In this document: piece after piece, positions 33,898 to 41,824 of the stretch
Layout of the letters: each line of letters opens with the position of its first letter
Position numbering within the stretch: the stretch's first letter is position 1
Assembly (NCBI GenBank): GCA_900319235.1
Contig: ONNR01000017.1
Coordinates: 1 to 64,000, forward strand
DNA length: 64,000 nt
Direction of reading: 5' to 3'
Source: an uncultured Prevotellaceae bacterium
GTDB taxonomy: Bacteria > Bacteroidota > Bacteroidia > Bacteroidales > UBA3663
Notes under the pieces: model-generated
Database searches by the model: none
What the model saw: only the letters and a program-made list of their open reading frames with translations
Told to the model about the DNA's origin: nothing
Made by a program: the position numbers and the translations under genes

Positions 33898-36447
33898 TTA
33901 ACTGTCTAATTCGACGACAGTGATGCCGGAGCCGCCGAACTGGACATGTTCGTCGTGGAAGTCCTTGATGCCGGGAAGGGTGCTGAGGTACTGACGGATG
34001 GCCTGACGAAGGGCGCCAGTGCCTGTGCCATGGAGGATGCGCACCTGGCTAACCGAGAGGAGTATGGCATCGTCCATATAATACATCACAGCCTGAAGTG
34101 CCTCATCGGCGCGCATCCCACGCACATCGAGTTGCTGCTTGAACGAAGAACGTCGGCTCGACATCACTTCGACAGGCGTCTCGGAGTCCTTGAGCAACGC
34201 TCCCATACCGTTGGTGTAGTTCTGCTCCTTCTTCAGTTGATTGCGGCTGACCTTTTCGAGTCGAGCGAAATCGACCATCGACTTGATCATGCCAAAAGCC
34301 ACCTGCACCTGACGACCGTTGACCGAAAGTACCTCTCCCACCGTCTGCTGTCCCTTGAGGCGAACATAATCGCCCGGCTGGAGCGTATCTGAAGCCGAAA
34401 CGGCAACAGCGTTCGGATCGCCCGATTGTTCGACGACTGAGGGAGGTACCACGGGTTTGGGTTCCTGAAGACGCTTCTGCTTGAAGCGCTCATGCTCTTC
34501 GCGTATCTTGCGCGTCGCCTCCTTCTCGGCCTGAGCCTGCTTGATGTCGCGGATGGTCTTCTCGATGCGTGCATTGGCCTGCTGCATGAGTTGGTTGGCC
34601 TCGTCGCGTGCCTGCTGCATCACTTCCTGACGCTTGGTCTTCAGTTCGCGTGTCTTCTCGTCGTACTCCTGCGACTTCTGTTCGAGTTCCTTCTCCTGCT
34701 GGTGCACCTTCTGACGCTTCTGCTCCCAATAGCGCTTGTCGCGACTGATGTCCTGTAGGTATTTGTCCATATTGACATAGTCGGAACCCACAATCTCCTT
34801 CGCATTGTCAATCACATCGCGGGGCAGTCCGATCTTGTGAGCAATCTCGAGAGCAAACGAGGAACCTGGTCTTCCCACTTCGAGGCGGAACAACGGCCGC
34901 ATCTCGCCACGGTCGTAGAGCATGGCACCATTGACAATGCCGGGCGTCTCGTCGGCAAAGAGTTTCAGGTTGGTGAAGTGGGTGGTGATGACACCGTTCA
35001 CCTGCTGTTCGTTGAGTTTCGAAAGGATGGCCTGCGCTATGGCACCGCCTATCTGCGGCTCAGTGCCAGAACCGAACTCATCGACGAGAACAAGGGTGCC
35101 GCCCGAGCCCGTGAACTCTCCATGGGCACGACGATAACCATGTGCGTTGCGCAGCATGAACTTCATGTTCTGCAGGTGGCTCGAATAGGTCGAGAGGTCG
35201 TTGTCGATGCTTTGCTCGTCGCCGATGTCGATGAAGATATGGTCGAAGACAGCCACCTCGGAATTGTCCTTCATAGGTACGGGCAGGCCATGCTGGAGCA
35301 TATACTGAACGAGGCCGAGAGTCTCCAGACATACCGACTTGCCGCCTGCATTCGGGCCAGAGATGAGTACGATGCGCTGCTTCTTGTGGTCGAGCAGAAT
35401 GTCAAGGGGTACCACCGTGCGATCCAATTGCTTGTAGCGGAGGTAGAGCAGCGGATGACGCGCCTGCACCCAGTCGGTGATGTTCTGTTCGGAGAGTCGA
35501 GGCACGATGCCGTCGATCTCGTGGGCAAAACGCACCTTGGCGCGCAGGAAGTCTATTTCGCCCAGGAAGTCATAGCTCTCGAGCAGATTGTCGATGTCGG
35601 GACGGATAAGGTTGGCAATCGACGAGAGGATGCGGATGATCTCCTGCCGTTCCTCGCCTTCGAGTTCGCGGATGCGGTTGTTGGCCTCCACCACTTCGGC
35701 AGGCTCGACATAGAGCGTCTTTCCAGTGGCCGACTCGTCGTGGACAATGCCGCGCAGACGGCGTTTGGACGAAGGCGGGATGGGGATGACCAGACGACCG
35801 TCGCGCATAGTAGGAGTGGTGTCCTTATCGACATATCCCTCGGCCTGGGCATTGCGCAGGATGCCATTGAGGAGACGACCTATGGACGAGAGGTTGCGCT
35901 GCATCTCGCGGCGAATCTCGGCCAGTTGGGGACTGGCGTTGTCGCGTATCTCCCCCGTGGGCGTCAAGGTCTGGTCGATCTTGCGGACAATGTCGGGGAA
36001 GGTGACCACATTGTGGGCTATGGCGTGTAGAAGCGGGAAACGCGCAACGAAATCCTGTGCGGCAACTCCACCTTGTGAAGCATCGGCGGTTCGCACCTCT
36101 TCGCCCGGCTTGGGATTGAGGTAACGCACGAGGGCTTCGATGGTGCGCAGGCTGCGCATCAGGTCATAAAGTTCGTCGGTCTCCATGAATGTGCCCGCCA
36201 CACGGACACGCTTGAGGGCAGGGGTGAGGTCGAAGAAGCAGTCGGTAGGCAAGGGCTGGGCAGCCTGCTCAATGAGACGCTTCATCTCGTCGAGCAGGGA
36301 TAGTTCGTGCTGTAAGGCGCGCCTGTCGGTAAGGAATTGCATGTCATCGACACGACGAGCCCCCAGGGGACAAAGCGTTGCCCCCCGGACCATATCACGG
36401 ACCTTGCCGAACCCGAGTTTGTCTTCTATGTTCTGCGGATAAACCAT
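33898..36447 (-). CDS. mutS2: MutS2 endonuclease / ribosome rescue ATPase
   Basis: 849 residues. It has a MutS-like core without the MutS mismatch-binding domain, an ATPase with P-loop GPNAGGKSVCLETLG (near 360) and Walker B TLVLVDEFGSGTEP, a long coiled coil (about 540-660), and a C-terminal Smr nuclease domain with LDVRGMRADEAL and HGTGTGALR. In Bacteria MutS2 limits homologous recombination and splits collided ribosomes. Its ATG shares one base with the stop of the upstream YciO-type gene (TAATG), so the two are translated in series. Confidence 0.94.
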   Translation of the reverse strand: MVYPQNIEDKLGFGKVRDMVRGATLCPLGARRVDDMQFLTDRRALQHELSLLDEMKRLIEQAAQPLPTDCFFDLTPALKRVRVAGTFMETDELYDLMRSLRTIEALVRYLNPKPGEEVRTADASQGGVAAQDFVARFPLLHAIAHNVVTFPDIVRKIDQTLTPTGEIRDNASPQLAEIRREMQRNLSSIGRLLNGILRNAQAEGYVDKDTTPTMRDGRLVIPIPPSSKRRLRGIVHDESATGKTLYVEPAEVVEANNRIRELEGEERQEIIRILSSIANLIRPDIDNLLESYDFLGEIDFLRAKVRFAHEIDGIVPRLSEQNITDWVQARHPLLYLRYKQLDRTVVPLDILLDHKKQRIVLISGPNAGGKSVCLETLGLVQYMLQHGLPVPMKDNSEVAVFDHIFIDIGDEQSIDNDLSTYSSHLQNMKFMLRNAHGYRRAHGEFTGSGGTLVLVDEFGSGTEPQIGGAIAQAILSKLNEQQVNGVITTHFTNLKLFADETPGIVNGAMLYDRGEMRPLFRLEVGRPGSSFALEIAHKIGLPRDVIDNAKEIVGSDYVNMDKYLQDISRDKRYWEQKRQKVHQQEKELEQKSQEYDEKTRELKTKRQEVMQQARDEANQLMQQANARIEKTIRDIKQAQAEKEATRKIREEHERFKQKRLQEPKPVVPPSVVEQSGDPNAVAVSASDTLQPGDYVRLKGQQTVGEVLSVNGRQVQVAFGMIKSMVDFARLEKVSRNQLKKEQNYTNGMGALLKDSETPVEVMSSRRSSFKQQLDVRGMRADEALQAVMYYMDDAILLSVSQVRILHGTGTGALRQAIRQYLSTLPGIKDFHDEHVQFGGSGITVVELDS

Positions 36448-37076
36448 TATTCTTCAAGTTGGCCCACGCCCTGACGCAGCACCTCAGGCTCGTCTTCGAG
36501 CAGACTCACCACGGTGGAGGGCTGCTCCTCGCCATAACCGCCGTCGATGAGCACATCAGCCTGGTTCTGGAAAGCCTCCTCGATGAGGAACGGGTCGGTC
36601 ATATAGCTGATCTCGTTGTCCTCGTCTCCATCCTCCATCTGTACCTTCAGCGAGGTGGTGAGCAACGGACGATCGAGTTCTTCGAGCAAGGCGTGCAGGA
36701 TGGGCTGGTCGGGGATACGGATACCTACGGTGTTGCGACTGCGGAATACCTTTGGCAACTTCGAGCCTGCCTCCAGGATGAACGTGAAGGGACCAGGAAG
36801 GTTCTTGCGAAGGAGCTTGAACTGACGGTCGGAGATACGCACGTATTCGGCAGCCTGGGCGATATCGCGGCAGATGATCGAGAGATGTCCGTTCTTCTGT
36901 TCCTCCTTGCGGTACTGGTAGATCTTCTCGACAGCACGCTGGTTGAGCGCATCACAACCGATGGCATAAACCGAATCGGTGGGATAGATGACAATGCCCC
37001 CATCGCGAACGACCTGGGCGATGTCCTGCAGAATGCGCGGGTTGGGGTTGTTGGCGTAAAGTTTATAGGTTTGCAT
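36447..37076 (-). CDS. YrdC-domain protein, YciO type (Sua5/YciO/YrdC family)
   Basis: ATG at 37076 is set by the promoter at 37100; longer frames are excluded by it. 209 residues. The YrdC fold is shown by GGIVIYPTDSVYAIGCDALN (ATP/threonine site), then HLSIICRDIAQAAEY, LPGPFTFILEA and a TVGIRIPD motif. The C-terminal acidic part (QMEDGDEDNE) is more like YciO than the tRNA-modifying TsaC. The window also has a second YrdC protein at 50170, more like TsaC. Exact role of YciO-type proteins is not settled. Forms an operon with mutS2. Confidence 0.87.
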   Translation of the reverse strand: MQTYKLYANNPNPRILQDIAQVVRDGGIVIYPTDSVYAIGCDALNQRAVEKIYQYRKEEQKNGHLSIICRDIAQAAEYVRISDRQFKLLRKNLPGPFTFILEAGSKLPKVFRSRNTVGIRIPDQPILHALLEELDRPLLTTSLKVQMEDGDEDNEISYMTDPFLIEEAFQNQADVLIDGGYGEEQPSTVVSLLEDEPEVLRQGVGQLEE

Positions 37077-37099
37077 ACATCTTATATATTTTGCGGGCA

Positions 37100-37107
37100 C
37101 AAAGGTA
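37100..37107 (-). promoter_or_regulatory. -7 box of the yciO-mutS2 promoter
   Basis: TACCTTTG on the minus strand, 23 bases ahead of the ATG at 37076. Confidence 0.75.
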
Positions 37108-37150
37108 CGCAAGTTTTTCTGAAACTCCAAATTATGGAGGGACTTTTTTA

Positions 37151-37257
37151 TAAAAAAATTAGGCAAGGGAATCATCCCTTGCCTTAAACCTATCATAGTT
37201 AAGCAAATCTTGAGTCAGTCTTACACGGAGCCTCACGGCTCGGTTCTTCTTGTAATG
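37151..37257 (-). ncRNA. Candidate small RNA of about 105 nt
   Basis: A minus-strand -7 box (TATCTTTG, 37263-37270) is followed, with no credible reading frame, by a short stem-loop GAGCC-GTGA-GGCTC and about 100 bases on by a strong terminator: GGCAAGGG / CCCTTGCC stem at 37162-37183, then TAATTTTTTT. A second promoter, for the yciO-type gene, follows at once, so the terminator cannot belong to that gene. Promoter plus structured body plus terminator is the layout of an independent small RNA. It is not one of the common classes (6S, tmRNA, RNase P, SRP) by length or sequence. Confidence 0.6.
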
Positions 37258-37262
37258 CGATG

Positions 37263-37270
37263 CAAAGATA
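37263..37270 (-). promoter_or_regulatory. -7 box of the candidate small RNA
   Basis: TATCTTTG on the minus strand, lying in a gap otherwise between divergent genes. Confidence 0.65.
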
Positions 37271-37406
37271 TGGATATTCGATAGACAGGGACTCCAGAAT
37301 CGTAAAATATTTATCGATTTTACGATTTTAAATCTAATTTGTACGATTTTACTCCTATTTATTTTATATTTCCGCGAAAATCATTGGCAGGAGATGAAAA
37401 AAACAC

Positions 37407-37414
37407 TATCTTTG
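37407..37414 (+). promoter_or_regulatory. -7 box four bases before the flavoprotein ATG (leaderless?)
   Basis: TATCTTTG then CAGC then ATG. Transcription would start at or next to the A of the start codon. Confidence 0.7.
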
Positions 37415-37418
37415 CAGC

Positions 37419-38648
37419 ATGAAAACAGCAATCATCGGAGCAGGCGCAGCGGGTTGTTTTTGCGCAAACGTTCTGAAAAGGCTCCGTCCGGATTCGCAGA
37501 TCGACGTATACGAAAGCGGGCAGAAGCCCTTGCAGAAGGTGGCTATCACAGGCGGCGGTCGATGCAATCTGACCAACAGTTTTGCCGAAGTGAGGAGCAT
37601 GAACCAGGTTTATCCAAGAGGATACAATCTGATGAAGCGCCTGCTCAAGCGCTTCGACCAACGGGCTACCATGCAGTGGTTCGAGGAGGAAGGCGTGCGA
37701 CTGGTGACGCAGGACGACCAATGCGTCTTCCCACAGAGCCAGGATGCAATGGAGATAGTCACGACACTGCTCAGAGGAATGCAGGGCGTGAGAATCTACA
37801 CCAACCAGCGTGTGAGGGAAATCAGTCCCTGCAACGAACACAGTTACCGGATAAGCACCGACAGCCGAAGCGAAGTCTATGACAACGTGGTGGTGACGAC
37901 AGGCGGCTCGCCGAAGGCATCGGGTCTGGACTTCCTTTCGGAACTGGCGCTTGAGATGGTTCCTCCCGTCCCCTCCCTATTCACCTTCAACATCGGTGAG
38001 GAAGGCGGCAAGGATCCCATCACCACGTTAATGGGCGTGGTGGTGAAACACGCGGAAGTGCGTCTGCCGGGGACCAACTACAATGCCGATGGACCTTTGC
38101 TAATCACCCATTGGGGCATGTCGGGCCCTGCCATCCTACGCCTGTCGAGTCATGCGGCACGCTGGCTTGCCGACAAGGGCTACCAGGCCACACTTTCGGT
38201 GAACTGGATGGGCGACATGAACGAGGAAGAGGTGCGTACATTGCTGCAGAAACGGATGAACGAACAACCCAAGAAGCAGATAGGCACCGTCCACCTGCTC
38301 ACCCAGCGCCTATGGAATCACCTTTTAAATAAAATAGAGTTGTCCCCCGAGCGACGATGTGCCGAAGTGGGGAGCAAACAACTCAACAAACTGGTGGCGA
38401 CCCTGTGCAACGACACCTACCGCATCACGGGGCAGAGCCGATACAAGGAAGAATTCGTCACCTGCGGGGGCGTATCGCTCACGAACATCGACCCGAACAC
38501 CCTGGAATGCAAGCAGCATCGGGGCGTGTATTTCGCGGGCGAAGTGCTCGACGTCGACGCCGTGACGGGCGGGTTCAACCTGCAGGCAGCATGGACCATG
38601 GGATACATTGCGGCACAAGGGATTCTAAGGGATTGTAAGGGATTCTAA
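37419..38648 (+). CDS. BaiN/HI0933-type NAD(P)/FAD-dependent oxidoreductase
   Basis: 409 residues, cytoplasmic. The dinucleotide-binding motif is at the very N-terminus (GAGAAGCFCA), which fixes the start at 37419. The family signature KVAITGGGRCNLTN is near residue 45; PVPSLFTF and the C-terminal VYFAGEVLDVDAVTGGFNLQ complete the HI0933-like fold. Members include BaiN; substrates are mostly unknown. The last ten codons (GILRDCKGF) are encoded by the AAGGGATTCT tandem repeat that continues downstream, so the tail appears to have been replaced by repeat sequence. Confidence 0.88.
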   Translation: MKTAIIGAGAAGCFCANVLKRLRPDSQIDVYESGQKPLQKVAITGGGRCNLTNSFAEVRSMNQVYPRGYNLMKRLLKRFDQRATMQWFEEEGVRLVTQDDQCVFPQSQDAMEIVTTLLRGMQGVRIYTNQRVREISPCNEHSYRISTDSRSEVYDNVVVTTGGSPKASGLDFLSELALEMVPPVPSLFTFNIGEEGGKDPITTLMGVVVKHAEVRLPGTNYNADGPLLITHWGMSGPAILRLSSHAARWLADKGYQATLSVNWMGDMNEEEVRTLLQKRMNEQPKKQIGTVHLLTQRLWNHLLNKIELSPERRCAEVGSKQLNKLVATLCNDTYRITGQSRYKEEFVTCGGVSLTNIDPNTLECKQHRGVYFAGEVLDVDAVTGGFNLQAAWTMGYIAAQGILRDCKGF

Positions 38649-38745
38649 GGGACATTAAGGGACGAATGTTAATTGGGACGCATTCTCTATAGGGGGAGTG
38701 ACGTCCCTTCTCATCCCTTAATATTCCTAAATATCCCTTATTATC
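38619..38745. repeat. AAGGGATTCT repeats with mirrored CCCTTAATAT repeats
   Basis: Four to five 10-base units AAGGGATTCT/AAGGGACATT at 38619-38663, starting inside the end of the flavoprotein gene. At 38703-38745 the reverse complement units (CCCTTAATAT type) follow, so the transcript can fold into a long imperfect hairpin. The same layout occurs at 55087-55230. Confidence 0.82.
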
Positions 38746-38867
38746 TTTCAAGTTTAGCAAATGCGTAACTTGAGTAAAATGATATGTAGAGTTGGCTATG
38801 AACACTATTTAACAATTAAAATAAAGAAAAGTGGAAAACACGCAAAGGTTTTTCGGAGAAAAATAAT

Positions 38868-38875
38868 TATCTTTG
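38868..38875 (+). promoter_or_regulatory. -7 box of the SLC13-porin operon
   Basis: TATCTTTG, 59 bases before the ATG at 38934; a small hairpin (GCGC..GCGC) follows in the leader. Confidence 0.7.
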
Positions 38876-38933
38876 CACCGCATCATTGCGCGTGAGCGCA
38901 AGCATTATCTTAATTATTAAATATTTTTCAATA

Positions 38934-40412
38934 ATGTTCAAAACCTTTCATGGAGCCCACTTAGTGCACTCCTACCACAAGAAGAAGTCAAAGACACGCT
39001 TCAAGTTCAGCAGCTATCTGAGAATGATTATAGCCACCATCCTGGCGTTCGTCATTGCCTTCCTCCCAACCGACACCTTTGGCATTGAAGGGCTCAATGC
39101 CGTACAACAGCGCGTCATCGCAATTTTTGTCTTTGCAGCCATCATGTGGCTCACCGAAGCCATTCCCTCGTGGTGTACGTCGGTACTGATCATCGTGGTC
39201 ATGCTATTCACCATATCCGACAAGGGACTGACCCCGTTCATGGGTGTGGAGGATGCCATCTACGTTCCCTATAAGAACATCATGCACTGCTTTGCCGACC
39301 CGACCATCCTGCTCTTCATCGGCGGCTTCGTGCTAGCTATCGGACTTACCAAGACGAAACTCGACGTGGTGCTTGCCAAGAACCTGCTCGCGCCCTTCGG
39401 CACCAAGCCAGCCACCGTGCTGCTGGGCTTCATCGTCGTGACTGCCGTCTTCTCGGCTTTCGTATCGAACACGGCTACCGCAGCCATGATGCTGGCCTTC
39501 CTGGCTCCCGTACTGCGCGCCATGCCTGAAGGCTCGAAGGACCGCACTGCCCTGGCTCTCGCTATTCCCATCGGTGCCAACATCGGAGGTATTGCAACGC
39601 CTATCGGCACTCCTCCTAACACCATCGTGCTGGGTTACCTCAACGAGAACCTCGGACTCAGCATCTCGTTCGGCGAATGGATGCTCAAGATGGTGCCCCT
39701 GGTAGCTGTTCTGCTTATTGCCGGTTGGATACTGCTCCGCATCATGTTCCCCTTCACACAGAAGGAAATCAAGCTGGACATCACCGGACACTTCCATTCG
39801 AACCACCAGTCGTGGATCGTCATCGTGACCTTCATCGTCACCATCTTCCTCTGGTGTTTTGCCGACCTCCTGAACTTAGGTTTGAACTCCAATATCGTAG
39901 CCCTGCTCCCCGTGGCTGTCTTTGCTGCCACAGGTGTATTCACCAAGCATGACCTTGAGGAAATCAACTGGTCGGTGCTCTGGATGGTAGCCGGCGGTTT
40001 TGCACTCGGCGTGGCCCTCAACACGACCAAACTTTCGGAAGTACTGGTCAACTCGATCCCATTTGACCAGTGGAGTCCGTTACTCGTGATGATCATCTCG
40101 GGTCTGGTATGCTACGGCTTCTCGAACTTCATCAGCCATTCGGCAGCCGCTTCGCTCCTCACTCCCGTGCTCGGCGTGGTAGCAGGTGCCATGGTGGCCG
40201 GCGGTACGCTGACACAGGGCGGCCTGTCGCAGATGCTCATCGGCGTTGCCATCGCAGCTTCCGTCTCGATGATCCTGCCTATCTCGACACCACCAAATGC
40301 CATTGCCCACTCGACGGGATTCATTCAGCAGAAGGACATGATCAAGGTCGGCCTGATCATCGGTCTGCTCGGCCTCGTCATCGGCTACTGCTGGATGTTC
40401 CTGGTATTCTGA
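38934..40412 (+). CDS. SLC13/DASS family sodium-coupled anion symporter
   Basis: 492 residues from ATG 38934 (a TTG further up is too close to the promoter). About 11-13 membrane helices. The family motifs are visible: SNTATAAMM (first SNT site, near 180), PIGANIGGIATPIGTPPNTI, and in the second half ISHSAAASLLTPV and LPISTPPNAIAHSTG near the C-terminus. These transporters import di- or tricarboxylates or sulfate with sodium. Which anion is used cannot be read off. A porin gene follows 30 bases on and is probably in the same operon, giving an outer and inner membrane pair. Confidence 0.9.
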   Translation: MFKTFHGAHLVHSYHKKKSKTRFKFSSYLRMIIATILAFVIAFLPTDTFGIEGLNAVQQRVIAIFVFAAIMWLTEAIPSWCTSVLIIVVMLFTISDKGLTPFMGVEDAIYVPYKNIMHCFADPTILLFIGGFVLAIGLTKTKLDVVLAKNLLAPFGTKPATVLLGFIVVTAVFSAFVSNTATAAMMLAFLAPVLRAMPEGSKDRTALALAIPIGANIGGIATPIGTPPNTIVLGYLNENLGLSISFGEWMLKMVPLVAVLLIAGWILLRIMFPFTQKEIKLDITGHFHSNHQSWIVIVTFIVTIFLWCFADLLNLGLNSNIVALLPVAVFAATGVFTKHDLEEINWSVLWMVAGGFALGVALNTTKLSEVLVNSIPFDQWSPLLVMIISGLVCYGFSNFISHSAAASLLTPVLGVVAGAMVAGGTLTQGGLSQMLIGVAIAASVSMILPISTPPNAIAHSTGFIQQKDMIKVGLIIGLLGLVIGYCWMFLVF

Positions 40413-40442
40413 CAACCACCAAACCACTAACATATTACTACT

Positions 40443-41651
40443 ATGAAAAAGCTCTTGACAATCGCAGCTGCATTTGCCTTTGCGCTGCCAGTTTGGGCCG
40501 TTGAGCCCGAAACCAACGTGGCCAATGCCGCTGAGAATCCTACGACTGTTTCATCAGAGGATGAACCTTCGGGATTCTTCACTTCGATGCTGAACGATGC
40601 CATCGAAAACGCCATGGATCCACAAGGTCCCGGCCCACGCCGCGGACATGGTGACAAACCCGCCCCGAAGGACGACAAGCCACAGTATGGCCGCACCGTA
40701 ACCGGCTTCGCTTCGGCTCCCAAGTTCGGCGGTTACTACATCGGCCGCTATTCCTACAGCGACCAGGCCGGCTCGCACGGCGGAGCAGGCTTCAACCAGC
40801 GCCTCATCCGTGCATACGTTGACGGCACCATCTTCAAGGACTTCAAGTACCGCATCCAGGTACAGGTTAACAACGCCTCGTTCCATATGAAGGACGTATT
40901 CCTTGAGTGGCAGCGCTACAGCTTCTTCAAGATCAAGTTCGGTCAGTACAAGCGTGCCTTCGGCTTCGAGAACCCCATGAATCCTTGGGACATCACCGCA
41001 GGCGACTACTCGCTCTTCACCAAGGCCCTCACTGGTCATGATGACTATGTGAAGAAGGCTGCCGGCGCCGGCTCCGACTCGGACGGCGGACGTGACCAGG
41101 GCTTGCAGATCCAGGGCGACTTCGGCAAGATGAAGGGTGGATATGACCTCATCCACTACCAGATCGGCATCTGGAACGGCCAGGGCATCAACACCAGTGA
41201 TGCTGACGGCAAGAAGGACGTCATCGGTACCATTCAGGTTCAACCCATCAAGAACCTCTTCATCGGCTTCTTCGGCTGGCACGGCGACTACATCTACAAT
41301 GGCGTGGAGCACAGCAAGAACCGCTACGCCTTCGGCCTGAAGTACGACAACAAGGGCTGGACACTGCGCAGCGAATGGGGCCACGGACAGTCGGACCTCG
41401 GCAAGGCTGATGCCTGGTACGTGATTGGCGGTATGCCCGTCAACGACTGGTGGAAGATTGCTGCCGAATACCAGTGCTACCGTCTGGGCAAGGAGTGGGG
41501 CAACTCCCATAATATGTACTCGTTCATCTCGGACTTCCAGATCCACAAGAACCTGATGTTCCAGATTCAGTACAACTACAACAACAAGCGCTCACTCGGC
41601 GATAACTCAGACTACAACGAAATCTGGGGCGAGATCTACTTCCGCTTCTGA
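40443..41651 (+). CDS. Outer membrane porin, phosphate-selective porin O/P-like
   Basis: 402 residues with a signal peptide (MKKLLTIAAAFAFALPVWA) and C-terminal Phe (EIYFRF), the mark of outer membrane barrels. After a P/D/K-rich linker (about 55-80) the barrel begins at GYYIGRYSYSDQ. The FKIKFGQYKRAFGFENPM segment is characteristic of Porin_O_P proteins. Substrate could be phosphate, polyphosphate or, given the upstream DASS transporter, organic or inorganic anions. Ends at a terminator. Confidence 0.82.
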   Translation: MKKLLTIAAAFAFALPVWAVEPETNVANAAENPTTVSSEDEPSGFFTSMLNDAIENAMDPQGPGPRRGHGDKPAPKDDKPQYGRTVTGFASAPKFGGYYIGRYSYSDQAGSHGGAGFNQRLIRAYVDGTIFKDFKYRIQVQVNNASFHMKDVFLEWQRYSFFKIKFGQYKRAFGFENPMNPWDITAGDYSLFTKALTGHDDYVKKAAGAGSDSDGGRDQGLQIQGDFGKMKGGYDLIHYQIGIWNGQGINTSDADGKKDVIGTIQVQPIKNLFIGFFGWHGDYIYNGVEHSKNRYAFGLKYDNKGWTLRSEWGHGQSDLGKADAWYVIGGMPVNDWWKIAAEYQCYRLGKEWGNSHNMYSFISDFQIHKNLMFQIQYNYNNKRSLGDNSDYNEIWGEIYFRF

Positions 41652-41669
41652 TTTTCAGCACCCTCACAT

Positions 41670-41701
41670 AAACCTCTTCCCACCTCGGGAGGAGGTTTTT
41701 C
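41670..41701 (+). terminator. Terminator after the porin gene
   Basis: AAACCTC / GAGGTTT stem with inner TCCC/GGGA, followed by a short T run. Confidence 0.85.
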
Positions 41702-41790
41702 TTGTAAACTATAACATACAAACCTTCAACTAATTGGGAGGTTAGATTATTTTTTTGCACAAATAAATACCAACATATCAAGAAATTTCA

Positions 41791-41798
41791 TATCTTTG
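41791..41798 (+). promoter_or_regulatory. -7 box of the alaS promoter
   Basis: TATCTTTG 27 bases before the alaS ATG. Confidence 0.75.
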
Positions 41799-41824
41799 CG
41801 CGCAAAATATAAAACGAAAAAGAA

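Noticed and set aside
36447..37196. Longer version of the YciO-type protein starting at 37196
   Set aside because: The -7 box at 37100-37107 and a terminator at 37151-37183 lie inside the extension, so translation must start at 37076.
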